Shown: positions 25,789-35,800 of the stretch, piece after piece | How positions within the stretch are numbered: position 1 is the first letter of the stretch | Layout of the letters: each line of letters begins with the position of its first letter | Assembly: GCA_041874725.1 (NCBI GenBank) | Contig: CP097466.1 | Coordinates: forward strand, 5,394,001-5,458,000 | Reading direction: 5' to 3' | DNA length: 64,000 nt | From: Duganella sp. BuS-21 | GTDB lineage: Bacteria > Pseudomonadota > Gammaproteobacteria > Burkholderiales > Burkholderiaceae_D | Notes under the pieces: generated by a model | What the model was told of the DNA's origin: nothing | Seen by the model: only the letters and a program-made list of their open reading frames with translations | Database searches by the model: none | Program-made: the position numbers and the translations under genes

Positions 25789-26975
25789 ACTGGTGCTCCG
25801 TTAATCAAATCTGGTGGCATGCCGTGCTTGGGAATAAAGGCTGGATCGAGCGGGTCCATGGTGGGCGGCACATCGAGTTTCTTCGGCGCTTCCGGACGGT
25901 TGCCGTCACCACGATTGAACACGCGCAGCTGGAACACATAGGCCAGCACTTCGGCCACGGCGGCGTACAGCTGCTCCGGAATCTCGTCGCCGATCTCGGT
26001 ATGCTTGTGCAGCGCGCGCGCCAGCGCCGGCGCTTCCAGGATGGCGACCTTGTTCTCTTTGGCGATTTCGCGGATCTTGGCGGCCACCTCGTCGGTACCC
26101 TTGGCCACCACTTTCGGTGCGCCGCGCATGCCGTCGTGATACTTCAGCGCCACCGCGTAGTGGGTCGGGTTGGTCACCACCACGTCGGCGGTCGGCACGT
26201 CGGCCATCATGCGGCGCTTGGCCATCTCGCGCTGCAGCTGGCGAATCTTGCCCTTGATCTGTGGATTGCCGTCCGATTCCTTGGATTCCTGGATCAGCTC
26301 CTGGCGCGTCATCTTCAGCTTGTCGGCGTAATGCCACATCTGGTACGGACCATCGATGGCGGCGATCAGGCCCAGCGCGCCGACGATGAACAGGAAACTG
26401 CTGGCCAGCATATTCAGCGTGTGGCCGATGCCGAGCTTGAGCGGCTCGACCGACAGGCCGATCACGGCGTCCTTGTACTTCATCACCACCATCCAGGTGA
26501 CGAAGCCGACCACCAGCGTTTTCAGGACGGCCTTGACCAGCTCCACCAGCGCGTTCTTCGAGAACATATTGCTGATGCCGCTGACGGGATTGAGCTTGCT
26601 GAACTTCGGCATGAACGCCTTGCTGCTGAACAGCCAACCGCCCACCAGCAGCGGCGAGGCCAGCGCCACCAGCATGACCGCCACGCCCAGCGGCAGGCAG
26701 GCGATCAGCACGCGCACCACGTCCATGCCGATGCGGCGGACCAGCACGTCGGCGTTGAAAATTTGTTCCTGGTCCAGGGTCAGGCCCGACACCAGGGCCG
26801 AATGCAGCTGGCCGACCAGGCCGTCGCCGGTCATCCACAGGCCGGCGCCGGCCGCCATCAGCACGGTAAACGTCGCCACTTCCCGCGAACGGGGAACGTC
26901 GCCTTCTTCACGCGCCTGCTCGAGGCGCTTCGCTGACGCGGGTTCGGTCTTTTCTGCGTCGCTGTCGTCTGCCAT
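25785..26975 (-). CDS. flhB: Flagellar export switch protein FlhB
   Basis: FlhB switches export from hook to filament substrates. The 396-residue product has a charged N terminus (DSDAEKTEPASAKRLEQAREEGDVPRSREV), four membrane helices, and the self-cleaving NPTH motif at Asn269 (VVVTNPTHYAVALKY). The C-terminal tail after the FlhBCC domain is Pro-rich (NRPEAPKKLDVPPTMDPLDP). It is the first gene of the minus-strand flhBAF-fleN-fliA-motCD operon. Confidence 0.97.
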   Translation of the reverse strand: MADDSDAEKTEPASAKRLEQAREEGDVPRSREVATFTVLMAAGAGLWMTGDGLVGQLHSALVSGLTLDQEQIFNADVLVRRIGMDVVRVLIACLPLGVAVMLVALASPLLVGGWLFSSKAFMPKFSKLNPVSGISNMFSKNALVELVKAVLKTLVVGFVTWMVVMKYKDAVIGLSVEPLKLGIGHTLNMLASSFLFIVGALGLIAAIDGPYQMWHYADKLKMTRQELIQESKESDGNPQIKGKIRQLQREMAKRRMMADVPTADVVVTNPTHYAVALKYHDGMRGAPKVVAKGTDEVAAKIREIAKENKVAILEAPALARALHKHTEIGDEIPEQLYAAVAEVLAYVFQLRVFNRGDGNRPEAPKKLDVPPTMDPLDPAFIPKHGMPPDLINGAPV

Positions 26976-27043
26976 GGGGTCTGCCTGATGCGTGGGTTAA
27001 TCTTGACCTTGCCATTATCGATGGCGGCCGGGCCAGATCATCG

Positions 27044-27077
27044 GTGGAATACGGCGGCTTTTCACCGCCATATCCAC
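27044..27077 (-). terminator. Hairpin after the FAH-family gene (possible terminator)
   Basis: GTGGAATACGGCGG (27044-27057) pairs with CCGCCATATCCAC (27065-27077) with one bulge, 17 bp beyond the stop of the FAH-family gene and upstream of flhB. There is no clear T tract, so termination is uncertain. Confidence 0.35.
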
Positions 27078-27093
27078 GATTCCACAAGGAAAC

Positions 27094-28071
27094 TCAGGCT
27101 TGCTTGACGGTTTGGCTGATGGCGCCGAACACGGACTTGCCGTCGTCCAGCATCTCGATGCGGATGGTGTCGCCAAACGACATGTATGGCGTGACGGACT
27201 CGCCGCCGGCGATCATCTCCAGGCAGCGCTGTTCGGCGATGCAGGAATAACCGCGCCGGGCGTCCTTGTTGGAGACGGTGCCGGAACCGATGATGGAACC
27301 GGCGCGCACGTTGCGGGTCTTGGCCAGGTGGGCGATCAGTTGCGGGAAATTGAACACCATGTCGACCCCGGCCTGCGGTTTGCCGACCAGCTTGTCATTC
27401 CAGGTCGACAACAGCGGCAAGTGGACCTTGCCGCCTTTCCAGGCGTCGCCCAGCTCGTCCGGCGTCACCGCCACCGGCGAAAAACTGGTGGCCGGCTTGG
27501 ATTGGACGAAGCCGAAGCCCTTGTCCAGCTCCTCCGGAATCAGCTTGCGCAGCGAAACGTCGTTGGCCAGCATCAGCAGGCGGATGCGGTGGTGGGCCTG
27601 GTCGGCGGTGGCGCCCATGGCCACATCGTCGGTGATCACGGCCACTTCCGCTTCGAAATCGATGCCCCATTCTTCACGCGCCAGTATGATGTCGTCGGCT
27701 GGGCCAAGGAAGTCGTCGCTGCCGCCCTGATACATCAGCGGCGCTTCCCAGAACGAGGCCGGCATCTCGGCGCCGCGCGCCTTGCGCACCAGCTCGACGT
27801 GGTTGACGTAGGCCGAACCGTCGGCCCACTGGAACGCGCGCGGCAGCGGCGCCATGCAGTTGGCCGGCTCGAAATCGAAGCGACGTCGGCCACCACCCCG
27901 GTTCAGTTCGAGGTAGATGGCATCCAGTTGCGGCGAGATGAAGGTCCAGTCGTCGAGCGCGCGCTGCAGGGTGCGGCACACGCCGTCGGCCAGCTGGGCC
28001 GTTTTCAGGTCGCGCGAGACCACCATCAGCTGGCCGTCGCGGGTGCCGTCCTTCAGTGTGGCGAGCTTCAT
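27094..28071 (-). CDS. Fumarylacetoacetate hydrolase (FAH) family protein
   Basis: The 325-residue product is a FAH-superfamily enzyme with the metal-binding core (EEWGIDFEAEVAVITDDVAMGATADQA) and the catalytic-fold segments NDVSLRKLIPEELDKGFGFVQSKPATSFSPVAVTPDELG and GSIIGSGTVSNKDARRGYSCIAEQR. The family includes fumarylacetoacetases, acylpyruvases and 2-keto-hydratases. Its size and motifs resemble bacterial FAH-like proteins placed with aromatic degradation genes, but no such genes are here, so the substrate is not assigned. It overlaps the rsuA-type gene by 4 bp. Confidence 0.85.
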   Translation of the reverse strand: MKLATLKDGTRDGQLMVVSRDLKTAQLADGVCRTLQRALDDWTFISPQLDAIYLELNRGGGRRRFDFEPANCMAPLPRAFQWADGSAYVNHVELVRKARGAEMPASFWEAPLMYQGGSDDFLGPADDIILAREEWGIDFEAEVAVITDDVAMGATADQAHHRIRLLMLANDVSLRKLIPEELDKGFGFVQSKPATSFSPVAVTPDELGDAWKGGKVHLPLLSTWNDKLVGKPQAGVDMVFNFPQLIAHLAKTRNVRAGSIIGSGTVSNKDARRGYSCIAEQRCLEMIAGGESVTPYMSFGDTIRIEMLDDGKSVFGAISQTVKQA

Positions 28072-28784
28072 GCCGGCGCCAGCAAAGCCAGTTGTTCAGG
28101 CGTCAGGTAGCACCATTCGCCCTCGTCCAGATCCAGCGCCGCCAATTCCAGGCCGCCGATGGCTGAGCGGTGCAAAGCTGCGCAATGGTTGCCGGCGGCC
28201 GCCAGCATGCGCTTGACCTGGTGATACTTGCCCTGCTCCAGCACGATTTCGAGCTGGTGCTCGCCGCGCTTGACGCAGGTTTGCGCCGCCAGCGGCGCCG
28301 GTTCGTCGTGCAGCTGCACGCCGGCCAGCAGTTGGGCGACCAGCTCGTCGGTGACGGGTTCCGCCGTGGTGGCCTGGTAAATCTTCGGCACATGCCGCTT
28401 CGGCGACGATTGTGCATGGATAAAGCCACCATCGTCCGACATCAGCAGCATGCCGGTGGTGTCGTGGTCGAGCCGACCGACCGGCTGCACGTCGCGCCAG
28501 CTCAGCTCTTCGGCCAGCAGCGTCAGCACGCCAGGATGGTGGCTGGGCTTGCGCGAACACTCGAAATTGGCGGGCTTGTGCAGCGCGATGTAGACGTGTT
28601 CGCGGTACACCACGTCTTCGTCGAACAGGCGGAACACCAGGCCGTCGGTTTCCAGGGTTTCTTTGTAGTTGTCGTGCACCACACCATTGATGGTGATTTC
28701 GCCGTCCTCGATCAGGGAGCGGCAATACTTGCGGGTGCCATAGCCCTGCGATTGCAGGATGCGGTCCAAGGATAATTTGCTCAT
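28068..28784 (-). CDS. rsuA: 16S rRNA pseudouridine synthase, RsuA family
   Basis: RsuA makes pseudouridine 516 in 16S rRNA. The 238-residue product has an N-terminal S4 domain (LDRILQSQGYGTRKYCRSLIEDGEITING) and the catalytic domain with Asp106 in GRLDHDTTG, followed by KIYQATTAEPVTDELVAQL and KYHQVKRMLAAAGN. The RsuA/RluB/E/F family is recognised securely; RsuA itself is the best fit by length and by the GRLDxDTTG form. It overlaps the FAH-family gene by 4 bp. Confidence 0.88.
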   Translation of the reverse strand: MSKLSLDRILQSQGYGTRKYCRSLIEDGEITINGVVHDNYKETLETDGLVFRLFDEDVVYREHVYIALHKPANFECSRKPSHHPGVLTLLAEELSWRDVQPVGRLDHDTTGMLLMSDDGGFIHAQSSPKRHVPKIYQATTAEPVTDELVAQLLAGVQLHDEPAPLAAQTCVKRGEHQLEIVLEQGKYHQVKRMLAAAGNHCAALHRSAIGGLELAALDLDEGEWCYLTPEQLALLAPA

Positions 28785-28821
28785 GGACGCGATTTTACAG
28801 GATGCGACCGGCCTCCAAAAG

Positions 28822-28848
28822 AAAACAGCGGCATTGCGCCGCTGTTTT
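28822..28848. terminator. Bidirectional hairpin terminator
   Basis: AAAACAGCGGC, a 5-base loop, and GCCGCTGTTTT form a perfect 11-bp stem with A and T ends. It lies between sppA and the rsuA-type gene and can stop minus-strand transcription coming from sppA. Confidence 0.75.
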
Positions 28849-29085
28849 CAGCCCCACAAAGGGACTTATATGAGGAATCGAAATTCTCTCTACTCCGCAT
28901 CCATGATGCAGTTGAGTAGTTCTCTACGTTGACCTGCACAACCGGAAAGTGTTGATATATGCCCTCCTTGGTAAGAACTACAAAACCACTATAGTTCAAC
29001 CGAGGGGATGCGCAAGCTCAAAGCAGACAGTATTGATAATATTAATCGGTCAGCCACTCGTCCTACCACTGCGACTAAGACGTCA
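28849..29085. other. Intergenic region sppA / rsuA without recognised gene
   Basis: The stretch is visibly lower in GC than its neighbours and holds an imperfect hairpin near 28890-28919 (CTACTC ... GAGTAG). A 72-codon minus-strand frame (28999 to 28781) crosses the terminator at 28822-28848 and runs into the rsuA-type start, so I do not treat it as a gene. It may be a decayed remnant. Confidence 0.5.
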
Positions 29086-30114
29086 TTAATGCAAGCTGGG
29101 CTTGACCGTATCGACCGCCGACTTCATCGCCCCCGCGCCCATGGCGGCGCCGAATTTCTTCAGCACGCGTTCCGGCAAGCCTTCATGCTGGGTGTAGTCG
29201 ACGATATCTTCTGCCTTGACCACGTCGCGCGCCACGCTGTCGACCGTGCCGTAGGCATCGGCCAGGCCCATTTCGATGGACTTGGCGCCGGTCCAGAACA
29301 GCCCGGAGAACATTTCCGGCGTTTCCTTCAAACGCTTGCCGCGGCCGTCGCGCACCACCTGGATGAATTGCTGGTGAATTTCATTCAGCATCGCCTGGGC
29401 GTGCTGCTTGTGCTTTTCGCTTACCGGGGTGAACGGGTCGAGGAAGCCCTTGTTCTCGCCGGCGGTCAGCAGGCGGCGCTCCACGCCGACTTTTTCCATC
29501 ACGCCGGTAAAACCGAAGCCGTCCATCAGCACGCCGATGGAGCCGATGATGCTGGCCTTGTTGACATAAATACGGTCGGCGCCGGCGGCAATGTAATAGC
29601 AGCCGGAAGCGCACATCTCGTCCACCACCACGTACAGCGGCTTGCCCGGATAGCCTTTGCGCAAGCGCAGCATTTCATCGACGATCATGCCGGCCTGCAC
29701 CGGGCTGCCACCGGGGCTATTAATATGCAGCACCACCGCCACCGAGCCGGTATCGGAGAAAGCCTTGTTCAGCGCCGGGATCACCACCGCAGCCGAGCCG
29801 CTGCCTTCGGACTCGATGGCGCCTTCGACTTCGATCAGCGCCGTGTGGCGGCCCAGGGTTTCGCCGTCCGAGCCGGTCCAGCTGAAGTCGAAATAGGCGC
29901 TCAGCGCGAACACCACCACCAGCAGGGTCAGCGCCTTGAAGAAGATGCCCCAGCGGCGTGCCGCCTTTTGTTCTTTCAGGGTGGCAAACACCAGTTTTTC
30001 CAGCACTTCACGCTCCCAGCTGGAGGCGCTCACGCCGGGCTTGGCCGGCTGTGGCGCAGGGACTGGTGCCGAGGCGGGAGTGGGATTGCTGCTCGGGTCG
30101 AGGTTGTCGCTCAT
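29086..30114 (-). CDS. sppA: Signal peptide peptidase SppA, S49 family
   Basis: SppA is a membrane-bound serine protease that degrades cleaved signal peptides. The 342-residue product has a Pro-rich cytoplasmic start, one membrane segment (about 55-74), and a single S49 domain with INSPGGSPVQAG, nucleophile Ser170 in CASGCYY and general-base Lys222 in AGENKGFLDPF. It is the short single-domain form, not the 67-kDa double-domain enteric type. It lies 19 bp after the Rieske gene. Confidence 0.93.
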   Translation of the reverse strand: MSDNLDPSSNPTPASAPVPAPQPAKPGVSASSWEREVLEKLVFATLKEQKAARRWGIFFKALTLLVVVFALSAYFDFSWTGSDGETLGRHTALIEVEGAIESEGSGSAAVVIPALNKAFSDTGSVAVVLHINSPGGSPVQAGMIVDEMLRLRKGYPGKPLYVVVDEMCASGCYYIAAGADRIYVNKASIIGSIGVLMDGFGFTGVMEKVGVERRLLTAGENKGFLDPFTPVSEKHKQHAQAMLNEIHQQFIQVVRDGRGKRLKETPEMFSGLFWTGAKSIEMGLADAYGTVDSVARDVVKAEDIVDYTQHEGLPERVLKKFGAAMGAGAMKSAVDTVKPSLH

Positions 30115-30133
30115 GGATTGCTTTATTGGTTAG

Positions 30134-30499
30134 TCAGGCGCGCGCGGGGCGCACGTAGTCGTCGGGCTGCCAGTAAATCTGCTCATCGTGCTCCACCACC
30201 GCGATCGGCCGCAGGCGGCCGCCACGGCAGGGGCCGCCGGCGCACTGCCCGGTTTCCGGCACATAGATCGCCCCGTGGGTCGAGCACATGAGGTACAGCT
30301 TGCTCGATTCGAAGAACTCGCCTTCGGCCCAGTCCAGTTCGATCGGCACATGGGCGCAGCGGTTCAGGTAGCCGTAGGCCTTGCCGCCGTGACGCACGAC
30401 AAAGCCGGTGGCGTCGGCGCCGCCGGCCGTCAGGGCGAAGCGCACGCCCCGGCCGCCATCAACGATGGCCTCGGCGGCGCAGATCAGGATATCCTCCAT
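30134..30499 (-). CDS. Small Rieske [2Fe-2S] protein
   Basis: The 121-residue product is a stand-alone Rieske ferredoxin-like domain with the cluster ligands Cys48-x-His50 and Cys72-x2-His75 (NRCAHVPIELDW and MCSTHGAIYVPETGQC). There is no signal peptide or membrane anchor, so it is cytoplasmic. The redox partner is unknown. It lies between a HAD phosphatase (1-bp gap) and sppA (19 bp). Confidence 0.88.
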   Translation of the reverse strand: MEDILICAAEAIVDGGRGVRFALTAGGADATGFVVRHGGKAYGYLNRCAHVPIELDWAEGEFFESSKLYLMCSTHGAIYVPETGQCAGGPCRGGRLRPIAVVEHDEQIYWQPDDYVRPARA

Positions 30500-30500
30500 C

Positions 30501-31160
30501 TCAGGCGTGCTCGCTCAGCCATTGATGCAGCTCGGCCACCGTCTTGGCCGAGTACATCGGCTTGCAGGCGTGCAGTTGGTCGACAGGATGGGCGCCATAC
30601 TCGACCGCAACAGCGGCCGCGCCGGCGTTGTTGGCCATCAGCAGATCATGCGTGGTATCGCCGATCATCACGGTACGTCGCATATCTTGGCCCAATTCGC
30701 GCGTCAGTTCCTGCAACATGGCTGGGTGCGGCTTGGAGAAGGTTTCGTCAGCACAACGTGTGGCGTCGAACAAGGACAATACTTTGACATCGTTCATGGC
30801 GCGGTTCAAGCCGACCCGGCTCTTGCCAGTGGCCACTGCCAGGAAATAGCCGTTCTGCGACAATTCCTGCAGCATGTCGAGAACGCCGGGGAACAGGCTG
30901 ATTTCGTGGTCGCGCGACAGGAAGTGGTAGCGATAGCGCTCCACCATGCGTGGATAGTACGCCGGATCGACATCCGGCAACACGGCCTGCATGGCTTCAT
31001 GCAAGCCCAGGCCGATGACGTGGGCCGCCGCGTCGTCACGCGGGACCGGCAAGGCCAGATCGCGTGCGGCGGCCTGGATGCACTTTACGATCGTTAATGT
31101 GGAATCCATTAACGTGCCATCCCAATCGAAAACGATCAGATCAAATTGCTTTCTTGCCAT
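30501..31160 (-). CDS. HAD-IA family phosphatase (Gph-like)
   Basis: The 219-residue product is a HAD hydrolase with the nucleophile motif FDWDGTLMDST (Asp11, Asp13), motif II AVATGKSRVGL, motif III Lys in SKPHP, and motif IV MIGDTTHDLLMANNAGAAAVAV. It is similar to phosphoglycolate phosphatase and close relatives. Its place after rluC is common in beta-proteobacteria, where it is usually annotated as a HAD-IA hydrolase; the substrate is not fixed by sequence. Confidence 0.9.
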   Translation of the reverse strand: MARKQFDLIVFDWDGTLMDSTLTIVKCIQAAARDLALPVPRDDAAAHVIGLGLHEAMQAVLPDVDPAYYPRMVERYRYHFLSRDHEISLFPGVLDMLQELSQNGYFLAVATGKSRVGLNRAMNDVKVLSLFDATRCADETFSKPHPAMLQELTRELGQDMRRTVMIGDTTHDLLMANNAGAAAVAVEYGAHPVDQLHACKPMYSAKTVAELHQWLSEHA

Positions 31161-31171
31161 TGTGTTTGCGA

Positions 31172-32158
31172 TTAATTAAGTGGTTTGCCCAAGCTTACCA
31201 AGAATCGATCACATTCGGCGGCCAATGGCGCATTGAGCGTCATGTTTTTGCCTGAGTCAGGATGGGTAAACGTAATTTGATGCGCGTGCAGGAACATGCG
31301 TTTCAGCGCGCCGCGTCCTTCCGAGGCTTTTTGCAAAGCCTTGTTCAGCGGGAAATCGCCGTATTTATCGTCGCCCAGGATGGGGAAGCCGGACGATGAC
31401 AGATGAACGCGGATCTGGTGGGTACGGCCGGTTTTCAGCTCGGCCTCCAGCAAGGCGTAAGCGTCGAATTTCTTCAACAACGAGAAAATCGTGTGCGATT
31501 CCATACCATTGCCGTCTTCCGACACCGAGACGCGGCGTTCGCCGTCGGCGGTGGTGTATTTATGCAGCGGCAGCTTGATGTGCTGGCGCGCATTCTTCCA
31601 GTCGCCCGCCACCATGGTCAGGTAGCGCTTGTCGGTCAGGCCGTCGCGCATTTGCTCGTGCAGGTTGGTCAGCGCCGAACGTTTCTTTGCCAACAACAAC
31701 AAACCCGAGGTTTCGCGGTCCAGCCGGTGCACCAGTTCCAGGAACTTGGCGTCCGGACGGGAGGCGCGCAATTGCTCGATCACGCCGAACGATACGCCGG
31801 AACCGCCGTGCACGGCGACGCCGGCCGGCTTGTCGATCACCAGCAGGTGGCTGTCTTCGAAAATAATCTTGAATTCGGCGGCCGGGACATGGTGTTCCTG
31901 CTTTTCCGCCAGGCGGATCGGTGGAATACGAACGATGTCGCCTTGGACCAAACGGTATAGCTGGTCGATACGACCCTTGTTAACGCGCACTTCACCCGAG
32001 CGCAGGATGCGATAGACGTGGCTTTTCGGCACGCCTTTGCAAATGCGCAACAGGTAGTTATCTATCCGTTGACCGGCTTCTTCTTCAGTAATGGTGACGA
32101 ATTGGGCTTGCAGCGGGGCGGACGTTGAAGCGGGAACAACATCTTTTTGCATCTTCAT
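31172..32158 (-). CDS. rluC: 23S rRNA pseudouridine synthase RluC
   Basis: RluC modifies 23S rRNA positions 955, 2504 and 2580 in E. coli. The 328-residue product has an N-terminal S4 domain (GQRIDNYLLRICKGVPKSHVYRILRSGEVRVNKGR) and the catalytic Asp147 in HRLDRETSG, followed by KRYLTMVAGDW and GRTHQIRVHLSSSGFPILGDDKYG. It is divergent from rne, an arrangement also seen in E. coli. Confidence 0.95.
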   Translation of the reverse strand: MKMQKDVVPASTSAPLQAQFVTITEEEAGQRIDNYLLRICKGVPKSHVYRILRSGEVRVNKGRIDQLYRLVQGDIVRIPPIRLAEKQEHHVPAAEFKIIFEDSHLLVIDKPAGVAVHGGSGVSFGVIEQLRASRPDAKFLELVHRLDRETSGLLLLAKKRSALTNLHEQMRDGLTDKRYLTMVAGDWKNARQHIKLPLHKYTTADGERRVSVSEDGNGMESHTIFSLLKKFDAYALLEAELKTGRTHQIRVHLSSSGFPILGDDKYGDFPLNKALQKASEGRGALKRMFLHAHQITFTHPDSGKNMTLNAPLAAECDRFLVSLGKPLN

Positions 32159-32828
32159 TTGCTCTGTCTTCCCAGAAATCTCTCTAAGTCCTTCATTTTG
32201 AATATATAATTAGTTCGCTGCGGTACTTACTGCGGCAAGTGTAAGAATAAAAGCACATTTTACACAGGGGCGTCTCCACTGGCCTCGCCAAATTGCAAAT
32301 TCAGAGGAAAAAATGTATACGCACCACCCCTGTCGGAATCAGGGTCGCACCGTAGTTGTAATCGGATGGCGACAGGGATGCTGAAGAAGAATGATTGGAT
32401 AGTAAGGATAAAGTCCGGTCAGCCTGATCTCAAAGTCGGCTGGCCGGTTGATGAGTAGTTGATAACGCTTGCCGTTTTCGCCAGACCCCATGCTCGCTGC
32501 AAGCTCGACGGAAGGCTGAAACCAGCCTGGTTACCGAAGTTGTAATACTTGTAGTTTGTAAGCCTGGTCGAGATCTGGCCATCAAGACGCTGCTCTCCGT
32601 CTGTTCTTTTCTGCCGCCCATCGGGGCCGCATGGAGAACTACAGATGAAGCGAGCACTCGGCATGTCGATCAACCTCTCAGCGCCCGTTGCGGCTGTTTA
32701 TGCAGCCGCACAGGATGGGCATACCCACCGCAATCGTTCTGATTCTCGCGTATATCCCTGTAGCTTGCCGCACCGGTCCTAAGAAGCCGGACGGCATCGA
32801 TGGCCCAAGGGTCGCGGAGTTAAAACAA
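32159..32828 (+). promoter_or_regulatory. rluC-rne intergenic region and structured rne leader
   Basis: This 670-bp region has no recognised gene. An AT-rich stretch at 32198-32212 contains TATAAT (32205-32210), a candidate -10 without a clear -35. Further on, three hairpins precede rne: CCCTGTCG/CGACAGGG (32328-32377), CCGGTCAGCC/GGCTGGCCGG (32415-32447) and TGCGGCTG/CAGCCGCA (32689-32710). In E. coli a long structured rne leader mediates autoregulation by RNase E. By analogy this leader may do the same, but the analogy is one of position and structure only. Confidence 0.5.
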
Positions 32829-35800
32829 ATGAAACGCATGTTATTTAACGCTACGCAGCAAGAAGAGCTGCGCGTAGCGATTGTCGATGGTCAGAAACTG
32901 ATCGATATCGACATCGAAACCGCCGGACGCGAACAACGCAAGTCCAATATCTACAAAGGCGTGATCACCCGCATCGAACCGTCGCTCGAAGCCTGCTTCG
33001 TCAGCTATGGCGAAGATCGCCACGGTTTCCTCCCATTCAAAGAAGTAGCACGCACTTATTTCCGCGAAGGCGTGGACGTGCGCAATGCCTCCGTCAAGGA
33101 AGCGCTGCGCGAAGGCCAGGAAATCATGGTCCAGGTGGAAAAGGAAGAGCGCGGCAACAAAGGCGCGGCCCTGACCTCCTTCGTCTCGCTGGCCGGCCGT
33201 TACCTGGTGCTGATGCCGAACAACCCGCGCGGCGGTGGTGTTTCCCGCCGTGTGGAAGGTGAAGAGCGCCAGGAACTGCGCGAAACCATGGACAAGCTGG
33301 ACCTGCCGCCAGGCATGTCGGTGATTGCCCGCACCGCCGGCATCGGCCGCAATGTCGATGAACTGCAGTGGGACTTGAACTACCTGATGCAACTGTGGCG
33401 CGCGATCGAAGGCGCCGGCAAGTCGGCCACGGGCGCGTTCCTGATCTACCAGGAATCGTCGCTGGTGATCCGCGCGATTCGCGACTACTTCCAGCCTGAT
33501 ATCGGCGAGATCCTGATCGATACCGACGAGATCTACGAGCAGGCCCACCAGTTCATGAGCCACGTGATGCCCGACATGGTGCACCGTGTAAAACGCTACA
33601 GCGACGACGTGCCGCTGTTCTCGCGCTTCCAGATTGAACACCAGATCGAAACCGCCTACTCGCGCACCGTGCCGCTGCCATCGGGCGGCGCCATCGTGAT
33701 CGACCACACCGAAGCACTGGTGTCGGTGGACGTCAACTCGGCCCGCGCGACTCGCGGCTCCGACATCGAAACCACCGCCTTCAACACCAATTGCGAAGCC
33801 GCTGAAGAAGTGGCCCGCCAGCTGCGCCTGCGCGACCTGGGCGGCCTGATCGTGATCGACTTCATCGACATGGAAGTGGCCAAGAACCAGCGCGAAGTGG
33901 AACAGCGCCTGAAAGACGCCCTGCACCACGACCGCGCCCGCGTCCAGATGGGCAAGATCTCGCGCTTCGGCCTGATGGAACTGTCGCGCCAGCGCCTGCG
34001 TCCTTCGCTGTCCGAAGGTTCGCATGTGACCTGCCCACGTTGCTCGGGCACCGGCCACATCCGCGATACCGAATCGTCGGCCCTGCAAGTCCTGCGCATC
34101 ATCCAGGAAGAGGCGATGAAGGAAAACTCGGCCACCATCCACGTGCAAGTGCCGGTGGACGTTGCCGCTTTCCTGCTGAACGAAAAGCGCGGCGAAGTGC
34201 TGAAGATCGAGACCCGCCACCGCATCACCGTGATCCTGGTGCCGAACAAGCACCTGGAAACGCCGCACTACAAGCTGGAGCGCATCAAGCACGACGATCC
34301 GCGCCTGGAAGACAGCGCCGCCAGCTACTCGCTGGTCGAGCACGCCGAAACCGACATGGCTTACAGCAAGCGCCAGAAGGAAGAAGTCAAGCCGCGCCAG
34401 GAAGCCATGGTCAAGACCATCACCCCTGACCAGCCTGCACCACTGGTCGAGCGCAAGCCGACCGAAACCGTCATCAAGCCAGCGCCTGCCCCAGTGCCAG
34501 CGCCGGCCGAGCAAGGTTTCTTTGCCAAGCTGATCAGCTTCTTCACCGGCAAGCCGGAAACTCCTGCCCTGCCGCAGCAGCCGACCATCGTGGTCAAGGC
34601 TCCCGCCGGCGGCGACCGTGGCGACCGCAATGCACGTGGTCCACGCGGCCGCAGCCGCAATAGCAAAGGCGGCCGTGGCGAGCGCGAAGAGAAAGAACCA
34701 GGCGCAGCCCGTCCAGGTCAGGAAGAAGCCAAGGCAGCGGACGCCAATGGCCGTCCACCACGCCAGCCGCGTCCTCCACGTGAGGGCCGCGAGCCACGCG
34801 AGCAGGCAGCGGAAGGCCAGCCACGCGAACGTGCAGAACGTGCTGAGCGTCCGGAACGCGCCGAGCGTCCTGAGCGCGCGGAACGTCCAGAACGTGCCGA
34901 GCGCGGCGAACGTCCACCACGCCAGCCACGCGAGCCACGTGCCGACAAAGCGCCAGTAGAAGCCAAAGTGGAAGAACTGGGATTGGACAGCGCAGCCCTG
35001 GCCTCGGCCGGTCCTGCAGTCGACGGCGCCACCAGCATCCTGAAGTCGGCGCCGGACACCGGTCCGGAAGGCGATGAAAACGATGTGGCAGGTGAAGGCG
35101 ATGAGCCACGCCGTCGTCGTCGTCGTGGTGGCCGCAACCGTAACCGCCGTGAACGCGAAGGCGTTGAAGGCCAGGAATCGGCAGCAGGCGCGGACGGCGA
35201 ACAGGCCGAACTGAGCTTCAATCCGGTAGCCGACGTTGCCGAGGCAGCGGAAGCGGAAGCCGCAGCCGCAGCGCCAGTTGCCGCAGTGGAACCTGCCGCT
35301 CCGGCTGCTCCAATTGCGCCAGCCGCACCTGAAGCACCAATCGCACCGGCAGCCGTCGCCGCCGTGACCGCCATTGCAGAAGAAGCCGCAGCAGTGGCGG
35401 CACATGCAGTAGTGGAAACCGCAGCGGTGGAAGCCGCAGCAGTTGCCGAGCCTGAAGCTGTTGTTGCAACTGCACCGGCGCCAGTCGCAGCTGCACCAGT
35501 GGAAGTTGCCGAAGCAGCTCCTGAAGCCGCCCCAGTGGCCGCAGTAGTTGCCGCACCAGTCGCCGAGCCTGTTGCCGCCGCAGTCGAAGCCCCTGCCCCG
35601 GCAGCGGTGGAAACCCCAGCCGTGGTTGCTGAAGTCGCCGCATCGGTCGCCGTCGAGCCTGCACCTGCAGCGCCGCTGGCGGTCGAACCGGTCGCTCCGG
35701 TCGTCGCTGCTCCTGCCCCTGCGCCAGTCGCCGCACCGGCACCGGTAGTTGCAGCCGCACCGGCGCCATCGGCACCGATCGACCTGCAAGCGGTACTGAG

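Noticed and set aside
28781..28999. 72-codon minus-strand frame between sppA and the rsuA-type gene
   Set aside because: It contains the hairpin terminator at 28822-28848 and ends inside the rsuA-type start; no ribosome-binding site or family resemblance.
32688..32828. N-terminal extension of RNase E by 47 residues from a TTG
   Set aside because: The conserved enzyme starts at 32829, and the extension lies within a leader hairpin.
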